A DNA stretch of 14,491 nucleotides from an uncultured Clostridia bacterium (GCA_937896885.1 CALBNX010000042.1:1-14491); one strand, 5' to 3'; positions 5,712-13,311 are shown, counted from the stretch's first letter. The notes: generated by a model from the letters alone, not told the origin. Translations and numbers: made by a program.

Positions 5712-7072
5712 TGAAGCAATTACCAGTTGAATTTGAAAACAGAATGAAAACTCTTTTAGGTGATGAATATGAAGACTTTATAAAAGCCGTTGATGAGCCA
5801 CCTGTGAGAGCTTTTCGTGTGAATACCGATAAAATATCTCTTGAAGATTTCGAAAAAATCAACCCATTTGATAGTGAAAAAATTCCCTATGTTAAAAATG
5901 GTTTCTATTTTGACTATGACGGAATCGGCAATCACCCTTATCACCACGCAGGAATGATTTATATCCAAGAACCTGCTGCAATGGTACCCGTTGAAAGCCT
6001 TGATATAGGTAGTGACTGGAAAGTTCTTGATATGTGTGCAGCACCGGGCGGAAAAAGCAGTCAGATTAAGAATAAATTGGGCAAAAAAGGTGTGCTTGTG
6101 TCCAATGAGATTGTGCCATCTCGATGCAAAATCTTAACGGGAAATATTGAACGAATGGGATTTAAAAATGTTGTCACAACTTGTGCAAGTCCTCAGAAAC
6201 TTCTCAAAATGTTCCCTGAACAATATTTTAATATGATTATGGTTGATGCGCCTTGTTCTGGTGAAGGGATGTTTCGAAAAGAGCAAATCGCAATAGATGA
6301 ATGGTCACCAGAAAATGTAAAAATGTGTGCTGAGCGTCAAGCTGAAATTCTTGATTGTGCAGCAAAAATGGTAAAAGTGGGCGGTTACATTGTCTATTCA
6401 ACCTGCACATTATCTCTCGAAGAAAATGAAATGACAGTTGATGCATTTATACAGCGTCATCCAGGCTTTGAACTTGTCCCCGTAACAGATACTGTGCGAG
6501 AAAACACAGTTGACGGAATATGTTTTGATGGTTGTAAATGTGAGAATATCCATTATTCAAGGCGTTGCTATTTTCACAAAACAAAAGGCGAGGGGCAGTT
6601 TGTAGCAGTAATGCGCCTTACAGATTCAAACAATGATTCAGAGCATTTTTTCATGCCATTTGGCAAAGAAAAACTCGATAAAACATTGGTTGGATTTCTT
6701 GATGATACCCTTACAACATATAATAAAGATTATGTGCAGACTTATAACGGTAATCCCGTTTATTTCACACCAAATTTTCCTGTGCCAAAGGGATTAGCCT
6801 TTGCTTGTGGTGTAACAATAGGGGAGATAAGAAAAAATTATGTAGTGCCCCACCATCAGTTCTTTATGGCAATGGGTGAAGATTTTAAAAGGAAAATCAA
6901 TCTTACTGCAGATAGTGACGAAATCAAGAAATATCTTCACGGTGAAGAATTCCAGACAAATTGTGATAATGGTTGGGCAGTAGTTATGGTTGACGGTTGC
7001 ACCGTGGGTGGCGTAAAAGTATCCAACGGCAGAGCAAAGAATCATTATCCAAAGGGTTTACGAACTAAATAA
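5708..7072 (+). CDS. rsmF: RsmF-type rRNA cytosine-C5 methyltransferase (NOL1/NOP2/Sun family)
   Basis: A SAM-dependent m5C methyltransferase acting on rRNA; E. coli RsmF modifies C1407 of 16S rRNA, but Gram-positive relatives (e.g. YebU/RsmF-like) can differ in target base. The 454 residues show the short N-terminal region ending PPVRAFRVNT (31-40), the SAM motif VLDMCAAPGGKSSQI (106-120), VDAPCSGEGMFRK (179-191, C183 for product release) and YSTCTLSLEEN (230-240, C233 the expected nucleophile), then a C-terminal PUA-like extension ending GGVKVSNGRAKNHYPKGLR. ATG 5708 overlaps the rsmE stop; AGG in the rsmE tail is about 6 nt upstream. A second ATG follows at 5711 and either may be used. Pairing with rsmE makes an rRNA-modification operon. 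Confidence 0.92.
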   Translation: MMKQLPVEFENRMKTLLGDEYEDFIKAVDEPPVRAFRVNTDKISLEDFEKINPFDSEKIPYVKNGFYFDYDGIGNHPYHHAGMIYIQEPAAMVPVESLDIGSDWKVLDMCAAPGGKSSQIKNKLGKKGVLVSNEIVPSRCKILTGNIERMGFKNVVTTCASPQKLLKMFPEQYFNMIMVDAPCSGEGMFRKEQIAIDEWSPENVKMCAERQAEILDCAAKMVKVGGYIVYSTCTLSLEENEMTVDAFIQRHPGFELVPVTDTVRENTVDGICFDGCKCENIHYSRRCYFHKTKGEGQFVAVMRLTDSNNDSEHFFMPFGKEKLDKTLVGFLDDTLTTYNKDYVQTYNGNPVYFTPNFPVPKGLAFACGVTIGEIRKNYVVPHHQFFMAMGEDFKRKINLTADSDEIKKYLHGEEFQTNCDNGWAVVMVDGCTVGGVKVSNGRAKNHYPKGLRTK

Positions 7073-7083
7073 ATATTTTTTAA

Positions 7084-7120
7084 AAGCACTTGTTCACAAT
7101 GAACAAGTGCTTATCTTTTT
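7084..7120 (+). terminator. Terminator of rsmE-rsmF
   Basis: AAGCACTTGTTC (7084-7095) and GAACAAGTGCTT (7101-7112) form a 12-bp perfect stem with a 5-nt loop, followed by ATCTTTTT, 11 nt after the rsmF stop. Confidence 0.9.
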
Positions 7121-7142
7121 ATTAATAAGAAAATGGTATTTA

Positions 7143-7171
7143 TTGAATTTTTTAAATATTTATGGTATTCT
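7143..7171 (+). promoter_or_regulatory. Promoter of the phosphoesterase-MFS-GH127 operon
   Basis: TTGAAT (7143-7148), 17-bp spacer, TATTCT (7166-7171) with extended -10 TGG (7163-7165). Transcript start near 7178. Confidence 0.7.
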
Positions 7172-7200
7172 AAAAAGTAAGTTGAAGGGAGTGTTGCTTT

Positions 7201-8460
7201 GTGGCAAAAGTAAAATCTAAAAAGGTGAAAAAAGTTTTATTAAGAATTGCTGTTGTAGTTGTTGCACTTTCAATTATAATCGCAATTGCCAACTTTTTAT
7301 CACTTCAGAATCTTTTAGAAAAAGGTAATTCATATAATAAGGTTGAAATCGAAAATCAACTTGTTCCCGAGAAAGATGAAAACGGATATTGGTATTTCAT
7401 AACTGATGGTGATTTTAAGGTAATGCACCTTACTGATATACATATCGGTGGTGGCTTCCTTTCAAAAACTGTCGATGAAAAAGCACTTAATGCAGTGGCA
7501 ACTATGGTGACAAAAGAAAAGCCCGACCTTGTTATTGCAACGGGCGATATTTCTTTCCCTGTGCCTTACACAGCGGGTACATTCAATAATTATAGTGGCG
7601 CAAAGGCATTTGCAAATCTTATGGAAAGCCTTGGTGTTTATTGGGATGTTACTTTTGGTAATCACGATGCTGAGGCATACTCATATTTTGACCGAGAAGC
7701 AGTTGCAAAATTCTATGAAGACGAAGAATATAAATATTGCTTATTCCAGTCAGGTCCAGAAAATGTTGACGGTTACGGAAACCATGTTATTGAGGTTAAA
7801 AACTCAGAAGGAATTATCACTCAAGCTATGGTTTTAATTGACTCTCAAGCTTATGTTAAAGACAACATTATTGAAAGTATCAAGGGTACTTATGATAACA
7901 TTCACCCTAATCAAGTTGAGTGGTATGAGTCAGAAATCAAGAGAATGAATGCTGAAAATGAAAAAATCAATAAAGATACAACACCTGTTAAATCTCTTGC
8001 ATTTTTCCATATACCACTTGTAGAAATGGATGATGCGTGGAATGAGTTCAAGAATAACGGTTATAACGACACGGACAACTTTAAGTATGTAGAAGGTTTA
8101 ATCGGTGAACTTGGCAGACAAGTTTGTTGTGGTTATGGTGAGGATGACCTTTTTGAAAAAATGCTTGAATTAGGTTCAACAAGGGCAATGTTTAATGGTC
8201 ATGACCATGTTAACAATACCACTTTTGAATATAAGGGCATTATTTTTAGTTATGGTTATAGCATTGACTATTTCGCATATTCAGGTATTGATAAGCTTGG
8301 CTCACAAAGAGGTTGTTCAATGATTACTTGCAAACCTGACAGCACATTCACTATTGATAAATACAATTATTATTCAGATAGATATGATATTGAAGGTTTT
8401 ACTCGTGAAGAAGTTACAATGCAGTTTGAAAATGTAACATATCAGGTATTTCCAGAATGA
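7201..8460 (+). CDS. Membrane-anchored calcineurin-like metallophosphoesterase
   Basis: A 419-residue metal-dependent phosphoesterase anchored by one N-terminal helix (about 11-33, after a Lys-rich start), so the catalytic domain is expected outside the membrane. The five classical motifs are in order: LTDIHIGGG (D79, H81), ATGDIS (D116), FGNHDAE (N154, H155), FFHIPL (H270) and NGHDHVNN (H334, H336), giving a complete dinuclear metal site. The family cleaves phosphomonoesters or diesters; the substrate cannot be told from sequence. Relatives of this DUF-rich subgroup are often called purple-acid-phosphatase-like. Start is GTG 7201, with AAGGGAG (7185-7191) 9 nt upstream. It heads a three-gene unit with a sugar-type permease and a GH127 enzyme, so a phosphorylated or phosphodiester-linked glycan or nucleotide sugar is a reasonable but unproven substrate. 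Confidence 0.88.
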   Translation: MAKVKSKKVKKVLLRIAVVVVALSIIIAIANFLSLQNLLEKGNSYNKVEIENQLVPEKDENGYWYFITDGDFKVMHLTDIHIGGGFLSKTVDEKALNAVATMVTKEKPDLVIATGDISFPVPYTAGTFNNYSGAKAFANLMESLGVYWDVTFGNHDAEAYSYFDREAVAKFYEDEEYKYCLFQSGPENVDGYGNHVIEVKNSEGIITQAMVLIDSQAYVKDNIIESIKGTYDNIHPNQVEWYESEIKRMNAENEKINKDTTPVKSLAFFHIPLVEMDDAWNEFKNNGYNDTDNFKYVEGLIGELGRQVCCGYGEDDLFEKMLELGSTRAMFNGHDHVNNTTFEYKGIIFSYGYSIDYFAYSGIDKLGSQRGCSMITCKPDSTFTIDKYNYYSDRYDIEGFTREEVTMQFENVTYQVFPE

Positions 8461-8503
8461 TTTGTTTTATAAAATTTTCTTATACAAAAGGAAATGAATA
8501 AGT

Positions 8504-9904
8504 ATGGGTAAAGAAAAATTAAGCAAAAAGAACTGGTTTATCATCACCCTGTTCTGCTTTATGGGTGGTATAGCATGGAATACTGAGAATATGTATTTCA
8601 ACACCTTTATAACAAACGAAATTTATGCCGATGTATCTCAATCCGCTATTCTAGGTTCAATGGAAGCAACAACAGCAGTAGCTCGAATGGTAGCACTCTC
8701 AGCTATTGCAGCAGTGATTACAACATTTATAATGGGTGCTTTAAGTGATAAACTGAAAAACCGTAAAATGTTTATCTCAGTAGGTTATATTCTCTGGGGT
8801 ATTGTTACAGGGATGTTTGGCTTTATTACAAAAGATAATGTTGCAAATCTGTTTAATCTTTCAGATGAAGCAAAAATTCTCGGCACAACAGTATGGTTTG
8901 TTATCCTTATGGACATTGTGATGACTTTTATGGGTTCTACAAGTAACGATGCCGCTTTTCAGGCTTGGGTAACTGATGTTACCGTACCGAAACAAAGACC
9001 TATTGTTGAAACTGTTTTATCCGTTGTAGGTACTGTGTCTTCATTAGCAGTAACAGGTGTCGGCAGCTTTGCTCAGGCAGGCACTATCACCTATAAAGCT
9101 TTCTTTATAGGACTTGGTGTTGTAGTTACATTATGCGGTGTAGCAGGTCTATTCCTTATCAAAGACCCACCACGAACTGCACAAATAGAAAATAACTCAT
9201 CTTCTTATTTAGCTGACCTTTTCTATGGCTTCAGACCGTCTGTAATAAAAGCAAACGCAAGACTTTATTTAGCACTTCTGTCATTTTGCTTTGCAATAGT
9301 TGCATTTCAGGTTTTCTATCCATATCTTCTTACATATGTCCAGTATGTTGTTATTCCCGATAATGGTGGTGTAGCAAATATTCTTAAACCTTCCGTTATA
9401 ATATTTGCTGTGGTTGTTGTAATTATTCTTCTTGCTTGTATTGTAACACTTCTCAGACTTTCAACAAAAAAGAGAGGCCTTTGTCTTGTGATAGGTGTTA
9501 TTGTAATGACATTAGGATTTTTTATTCTTTCAACAAGTACAAGCATCTATGTTATCCTTTTAAGCTTATTGCCTGTTGTTCTCGGTAATGCCCTTGTCAA
9601 TATCCTCTTTGGTGCTGCTGTCAAGGATTTCATTCCTGAAGGCAAAGCAGGTCTTTTTCAAGGTATAAGAATGATTTTCGCCGTGCTTATTCCTATGGTT
9701 ATAGGCCCAGTTATTGGTGATATGGCTTGTCAAAGGGCTGCACAAACTATCATAAATGAAGTTGGTGCTTCTGTAATAGTTCCTGCAAAAAATATGTTCT
9801 TGTGGGCAGGTATAGTTTGCATATTTGGTATTATACCTCTTTACTTCTTGATGAAAAAAGGCGTTGACGCAGAAGAAGTAAAAGATACTGTAGAGGTAAA
9901 TTGA
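8504..9904 (+). CDS. MFS transporter (SLC45/GPH-like sugar permease)
   Basis: The 466-residue product has about twelve hydrophobic helices and no signal peptide. The loop between helices 2 and 3, GALSDKLKNRK, is the major facilitator motif A; the equivalent half-way loop is less conserved. The beginning NWFIITLFCFMGGIAWNTENMYFNTFI resembles SLC45/GPH-like permeases of Clostridia, usually found beside glycosidases, so uptake of an oligosaccharide by cation symport is inferred. AAAGGAA lies about 10 nt before ATG 8504. The gap after the phosphoesterase is 43 nt with no terminator or obvious promoter, and only one nucleotide separates its stop from the GH127 start, so co-transcription is likely and coupling to the GH127 gene is tight. 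Confidence 0.88.
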   Translation: MGKEKLSKKNWFIITLFCFMGGIAWNTENMYFNTFITNEIYADVSQSAILGSMEATTAVARMVALSAIAAVITTFIMGALSDKLKNRKMFISVGYILWGIVTGMFGFITKDNVANLFNLSDEAKILGTTVWFVILMDIVMTFMGSTSNDAAFQAWVTDVTVPKQRPIVETVLSVVGTVSSLAVTGVGSFAQAGTITYKAFFIGLGVVVTLCGVAGLFLIKDPPRTAQIENNSSSYLADLFYGFRPSVIKANARLYLALLSFCFAIVAFQVFYPYLLTYVQYVVIPDNGGVANILKPSVIIFAVVVVIILLACIVTLLRLSTKKRGLCLVIGVIVMTLGFFILSTSTSIYVILLSLLPVVLGNALVNILFGAAVKDFIPEGKAGLFQGIRMIFAVLIPMVIGPVIGDMACQRAAQTIINEVGASVIVPAKNMFLWAGIVCIFGIIPLYFLMKKGVDAEEVKDTVEVN

Positions 9905-9905
9905 T

Positions 9906-11717
9906 ATGAATAAATGGAATTTCTATACATCAAAAGAAATAAAGCCACAGGGTTGGCTCAAGCGTCAACTTGAAATTCAAGCAGAAGGACTCAGCGGTAA
10001 TCTTCATAAAATCTGGCCAGACATCCGTGACAGTAAGTGGATTGGTGGTGACCGTGAAGGTTGGGAAAGAGTTCCTTATTGGCTTGACGGGTTTATTCCA
10101 TTAGCATATCTTCTTGAAAATGAAGAAATGATTGCAACAGTAAAAAAATATATTGATGCAATTGTTTCAGCACAAGAAGACGACGGTTGGATTTGCCCTT
10201 GTGAAAAAGATAAAAGAGCAAAATATGACACTTGGGCAGTGCAACTTCTTTGTAAAGTGCTCAAGGTTTATTATGATTGCTCAGGTGACGAAAGAATTCC
10301 ACAAGTTATTTACAGAGTTCTCAAAAATTATTATGAACTTCTCAAAAGTGGTGAAATCAAGCTCTTTACTTGGGGCAAATATAGATGGTTTGAGTCTTTT
10401 ATTTCACTTAATTTTTTATATGAAAAATACCACGAAGATTGGATTCGTGACCTTGCAAAAATCATTAAAGAACAAGGTTTTGACTATAATAAAACAACAG
10501 AAAATTGGAAGAAACCAAGTCACGCTTGGAAACTTAATACTCATATTGTCAATATGACTATGATGCTTAAAAGTGAAGCTGTTTCTCACGATTTGCTGGG
10601 CGAAGAATATACAGATAACGCAGAAAAGCTTCGCGAAATTCTCGATAAGTATAATGGTACTGCATTTGAAGGCTTTACTGGTGACGAGGTGCTTTCAGGT
10701 CTTGACCCCACAAAAGGCACAGAATGCTGTGCTGTAGTTGAGCAAATGTATTCTTATGAAGAAATTTTTGCTCATACAGGTGACAATAAATGGGCAGAAC
10801 GCCTTGAAGTAATTGCATTTAATGCCTTACCTGCAACACTCAGTGAAGATATGTGGACTCATCAGTATGTTCAGCAGGTGAATCAGATTGCCTGTCAGAA
10901 AACTATGATTATGGCTCCGTGGAGCACAAATGGTCCTTATGCACACACATTCGGTCTTGAACCCAACTTTGGTTGTTGTACTGCAAACTTTAACCAGGGT
11001 TGGCCTAAATTTGCACTTGCACCATTTATGCATAATGAAAATACAATAATTAATTCAGTTATGTTGCCATCTGTTTTAAAGGATAACGGTGTTACAATTA
11101 AGTTAGAAACTAACTATCCTTTTGAGAATAAGATGCACTATTCAATAGATAGCGATAAAGATTTCAGCTTTGTAATCCGTATTCCATCATTTGCTAAAAA
11201 TCTTACGGTAAATGGCGAAATCAGAGAAAATAAAGACCTTGAAATTGCTATTAAACAAGGCAAAACTGAAATCACAATCGAATTTGAAGCAACACCATAT
11301 TTTAAAAAGCGACCAAATGACCTTTGTGCTTTGCAGATGGGTTCATTGCTATTCTCTGTTCCTATTGCTTATGAAAAGGAAATGAGAGAATATACTAAAG
11401 AAGGTGTTGAAAGAAAATTTCCATATTGCGATTATCAGTTCATACCAAAAACACCTTGGAATTATGGCTATGCAGCCAATGATTTTGAAGTAAAATTCAA
11501 CGGAATAGGGGATATTCCATTCTCACAAGAAAACCCACCTGTAACCATAAAAGCTAATATGCAACAAATTAATTGGGGACTTAAATTCCCATATAGAAGT
11601 GTTGCAAGAAAAACACCAAAATCAAGAAGTCCAATTTCGAATGTACAAAAAATTGAACTTTGCCCATACGGTTGTGCAAGACTTAGAATGACCGAAATGC
11701 CAATTATTAAAAAATAA
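9906..11717 (+). CDS. GH127-type (DUF1680) beta-L-arabinofuranosidase
   Basis: A 603-residue glycoside hydrolase of the DUF1680/GH127-146 group: an alpha/alpha-barrel (residues about 10-390) followed by beta-rich domains. In Bifidobacterium longum HypBA1 Glu338, Cys340, Cys417 and Cys418 bind zinc and Cys417 is the nucleophile; here TECCAVVEQMYS gives E273 and C275, and FGCCTANFNQGWPKF gives C357 and C358, so the Cys-zinc site is intact. The acid/base is less clear: E261 in TGDEVLSG is 12 residues before E273, against 16 in HypBA1. No signal peptide, so it should act in the cytoplasm on material imported by the adjacent permease. ATG 9906 has GAGG (9893-9896) 9 nt upstream, inside the permease gene's end. 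Release of L-arabinofuranose is the best guess; related clades have other specificities. Confidence 0.9.
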   Translation: MNKWNFYTSKEIKPQGWLKRQLEIQAEGLSGNLHKIWPDIRDSKWIGGDREGWERVPYWLDGFIPLAYLLENEEMIATVKKYIDAIVSAQEDDGWICPCEKDKRAKYDTWAVQLLCKVLKVYYDCSGDERIPQVIYRVLKNYYELLKSGEIKLFTWGKYRWFESFISLNFLYEKYHEDWIRDLAKIIKEQGFDYNKTTENWKKPSHAWKLNTHIVNMTMMLKSEAVSHDLLGEEYTDNAEKLREILDKYNGTAFEGFTGDEVLSGLDPTKGTECCAVVEQMYSYEEIFAHTGDNKWAERLEVIAFNALPATLSEDMWTHQYVQQVNQIACQKTMIMAPWSTNGPYAHTFGLEPNFGCCTANFNQGWPKFALAPFMHNENTIINSVMLPSVLKDNGVTIKLETNYPFENKMHYSIDSDKDFSFVIRIPSFAKNLTVNGEIRENKDLEIAIKQGKTEITIEFEATPYFKKRPNDLCALQMGSLLFSVPIAYEKEMREYTKEGVERKFPYCDYQFIPKTPWNYGYAANDFEVKFNGIGDIPFSQENPPVTIKANMQQINWGLKFPYRSVARKTPKSRSPISNVQKIELCPYGCARLRMTEMPIIKK

Positions 11718-11730
11718 TCAAAGTAATAGA

Positions 11731-11763
11731 ACATCCCTGATAAAAATCAGGGGTGTTTTGTTG
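11731..11763 (+). terminator. Terminator of the GH127 operon
   Basis: ACATCCCTGAT (11731-11741) pairs with ATCAGGGGTGT (11746-11756), 11 bp with one U-G wobble, AAAA loop, then TTTGTTG; 13 nt past the GH127 stop codon. Confidence 0.85.
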
Positions 11764-11783
11764 TGTCTATATACAACAAAACA
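11754..11783. repeat. Perfect 11-bp inverted repeat overlapping the operon terminator
   Basis: TGTTTTGTTGT (11754-11764) and ACAACAAAACA (11773-11783) are exact reverse complements with an 8-nt spacer. The left arm contains the last bases of the terminator stem and its U-tract, so the two hairpins cannot form together. It could mark an insertion boundary, modulate termination, or be chance in AT-rich DNA. Confidence 0.6.
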
Positions 11784-11811
11784 ATATCAGTTTCTCATTC
11801 TTCATATTATA

Positions 11812-11847
11812 CGAAAAATAAAAACGGACACCTGACGGCATCCGTTT
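11812..11847 (-). terminator. Minus-strand terminator at the left end of the GC-rich element
   Basis: Arms 11822-11832 and 11837-11847 form a seven-pair outer stem on either strand (AAACGGA/TCCGTTT). Read on the minus strand the whole 11 bp closes through two G-U wobbles around a GTCA loop and is followed by TTTATTTTTCG; on the plus strand the same two positions are mismatches. This argues for a transcript running right to left through the GC-rich element. No minus-strand gene ends here. Confidence 0.55.
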
Positions 11848-12046
11848 CTATTTTTTGGCAGGGGCAGAAGATTAGTTCTCGCCTGCCGGCTCGGTCAGTG
11901 CTTCTGCTTCGCAGAGGTGTCCACTGGACACCCGCTCTCGCCTGCCGGCTCGGTCAGTGCTTCTGCTTCGCAGAGGTCTCCACCGGAGACCCGCACCCCA
12001 CGACACGCGGTTTTGGAGTTAACCCAAGGTCTCAAAGACTGCGTGC
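11822..12046 (-). other. GC-rich, hairpin-packed intergenic element (candidate structured RNA or multicopy repeat)
   Basis: Base composition changes sharply from the AT-rich surroundings to GC-rich for about 200 bp, and nearly all of it can pair locally: the terminator stem (11822-11847), GGCAGG/CCTGCC with inner AGAA/TTCT (11857-11887), two three-hairpin 59-bp units (11877-11994), and an outer CACGCGG/CTGCGTG stem (12004-12010 with 12039-12045) enclosing TTGG/CCAA (12013-12027). Open frames across it (for example 11763-12107 plus, 11895-12095 minus) lack ribosome binding sites and run through the hairpins, so I do not call them genes. Minus strand is given because the terminator pairs better there. 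It may be a transposable miniature element, a REP-like repeat or a small RNA; no promoter is convincing. Confidence 0.5.
11877..11994. repeat. Two tandem 59-bp units with compensatory change in a hairpin
   Basis: Unit 1 (11877-11935) and unit 2 (11936-11994) differ at only three positions. Each has hairpin H1 CTGCCG-GCT-CGGtCAG (11883-11898), H2 TCTGC-TTC-GCAGA (11903-11915; its complement carries the GCGAAGC mini-hairpin) and H3 GGTGTCC-ACT-GGACACC (11916-11932). In unit 2, H3 is GGTCTCC-ACC-GGAGACC (11975-11991): two of the three differences swap a G:C pair for C:G and the third is in the loop. Confidence 0.85.
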
Positions 12047-12215
12047 CATATTCCGTAGAAAAATAACAACATTCCAATTCGTAAAAAATCCACAAATTTC
12101 AAAATGATGCTATTTTGATGATATCCAAAACTATCGGCAAGGAAGGTGCAAAATTTACTACACAGAAACCAAAGAAAAAGACTTCAAAAATTACAAAGTA
12201 AATGCTTCAATTAAA
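12047..12215. other. Gene-free spacer between GC-rich element and LysR promoter
   Basis: AT-rich. The only notable content is a 27-codon open frame, 12118-12201 (+), beginning MISKTIGKEGAKF and ending in a Lys/Thr-rich tail. It lacks a ribosome binding site and looks like either chance or a remnant of a gene's 3' end. No terminator or convincing promoter was seen. Confidence 0.4.
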
Positions 12216-12244
12216 TTGATTTTTATAAATTCATATTGTATAAT
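12216..12244 (+). promoter_or_regulatory. SigA promoter of the LysR-type gene
   Basis: TTGATT (12216-12221), 17-bp spacer, perfect TATAAT (12239-12244); leader of about 50 nt carrying AGAGGTGA (12283-12290). Confidence 0.75.
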
Positions 12245-12300
12245 TATTTTATTAAAGTTTGTATTTGTTATATAGTTTTTGAAGAGGTGAAACTTGAAAA

Positions 12301-13221
12301 ATGAATATATTACATATGAAATACGCAGTTGAAGTAGCAAAAGTAGGTTCTCTTAACAAGGCTTCTGAAACCTTGTTGGTTGCAACTCCAAACATTAGCC
12401 GTTCAATAAAAGAACTTGAAGGCGATTTGGGTATTGTGATTTTTGACCGCACTGCAAAAGGTATGGAACTTACTCCCGAAGGCGAAGAATTCATAAATTA
12501 TGCAAAAGGTATTCTCAGTCAGATTGATGAAGTTGAAAATCTTTACAAAAAAGGTACATCAAAAAAACAGAAGTTTTCAATTTCTGTGCCTCGTGCTTGT
12601 TATATTTCGGAGGCGTTTTCAGAATTTTCAAAATCTCTTTCAGATGAACCTGCAGAAATTTTTTATAAAGAAACGAATTCACAGCGTACAATCAATAATA
12701 TTTTGAATCATGATTACAAGTTGGGCATTATCCGATATGCTGAAAATTATGATAAATATTTCAAGTCAATGCTTGATGAAAAAGGTCTTACCTATGAAAT
12801 GATAACAGAGTTTTCATATTCTCTTATTATGAGCGCAGATAGTCCGTTGGCACAGAAAGAAGAAATAACTTTTGATGACTTAAAAGGATTCATAGAAATT
12901 GCTCATGCTGACCCTTATGTTCCGTCAATGCCTCTTTCAAAGGTTGTAAAGGAAGAACTTCCCGACAATATTGACCGTAGAATTTTTATATTTGAGCGTG
13001 CAAGTCAGTTTGACCTGCTTTATAAAAATCCTGAAACTTTTATGTGGGTGTCTCCAGCTCCGGACAGTTTGCTGAAACGATACAATCTAGTTCAGAAAAA
13101 GTGTATAGATAACAACAAAAAGTATAAAGATGTTCTTATATATAAAAATGGCTACAAGTTGACAAAACTTGACCGTCAGTTTATTACAGAACTGTGTGAA
13201 TCAAAAAGAAAATATCTATAA
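12301..13221 (+). CDS. LysR-type transcriptional regulator
   Basis: A 306-residue LTTR. Residues 1-60 form the winged helix-turn-helix (MNILHMKYAVEVAKVGSLNKASETL, ATPNISRSIKELEGDLG, IVIFDRTAKGMELTPEGEEF), followed by the linker helix (61-85) and a periplasmic-binding-protein-like effector domain (about 90-300) that is diverged and has no recognisable ligand signature. The start is supported by alignment of MNILHMKYAVEVAK with the usual LysR N-terminus and by AGAGGTGA about 11 nt upstream, a slightly long gap. It is a monocistronic unit with a promoter and terminator. LTTRs often control neighbours, so adhE or the GH127 operon are possible targets, but it is not divergent from either and no LTTR box was identified. 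Confidence 0.9.
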   Translation: MNILHMKYAVEVAKVGSLNKASETLLVATPNISRSIKELEGDLGIVIFDRTAKGMELTPEGEEFINYAKGILSQIDEVENLYKKGTSKKQKFSISVPRACYISEAFSEFSKSLSDEPAEIFYKETNSQRTINNILNHDYKLGIIRYAENYDKYFKSMLDEKGLTYEMITEFSYSLIMSADSPLAQKEEITFDDLKGFIEIAHADPYVPSMPLSKVVKEELPDNIDRRIFIFERASQFDLLYKNPETFMWVSPAPDSLLKRYNLVQKKCIDNNKKYKDVLIYKNGYKLTKLDRQFITELCESKRKYL

Positions 13222-13232
13222 AGTTCAGTTTT

Positions 13233-13262
13233 ATCCGTTCTCAAAAAGAGGACGGATTTTTT
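13233..13262 (+). terminator. Terminator of the LysR-type gene
   Basis: ATCCGTTCTC (13233-13242) pairs with GAGGACGGAT (13248-13257), 10 bp with one U-G wobble, AAAAA loop, then TTTTTTA. Confidence 0.9.
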
Positions 13263-13270
13263 ATTTTCAA

Positions 13271-13292
13271 GTGTTATCTTTTTTGATAACAC
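13271..13292. repeat. Perfect inverted repeat GTGTTATC-N6-GATAACAC upstream of adhE
   Basis: 8-bp arms (13271-13278 and 13285-13292) around TTTTTT. It lacks a U-tail downstream, so it is not a good terminator; position 20 bp before the adhE -35 suits an operator. The same octamer GTGTTATC occurs once just upstream of the nifJ -10 (964-971, minus). Confidence 0.5.
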
Positions 13293-13311
13293 TCCATAAA
13301 CATTTTAAGAA

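Noticed and set aside
11877..11994. CRISPR-like repeat
   Set aside because: Only two contiguous units with no spacers between them and internal hairpins throughout; no cas genes in the window.
11763..12107. 114-codon plus-strand open frame and the 66-codon minus-strand frame (11895-12095) through the GC-rich region
   Set aside because: Start codons lack ribosome binding sites, the products are low-complexity with no domain features, and both frames run through hairpin repeats; the region behaves as a structured repeat, not as coding DNA.
12118..12201. 27-codon basic open frame before the LysR gene
   Set aside because: No ribosome binding site or promoter; too short to distinguish from chance or from a decayed gene end.
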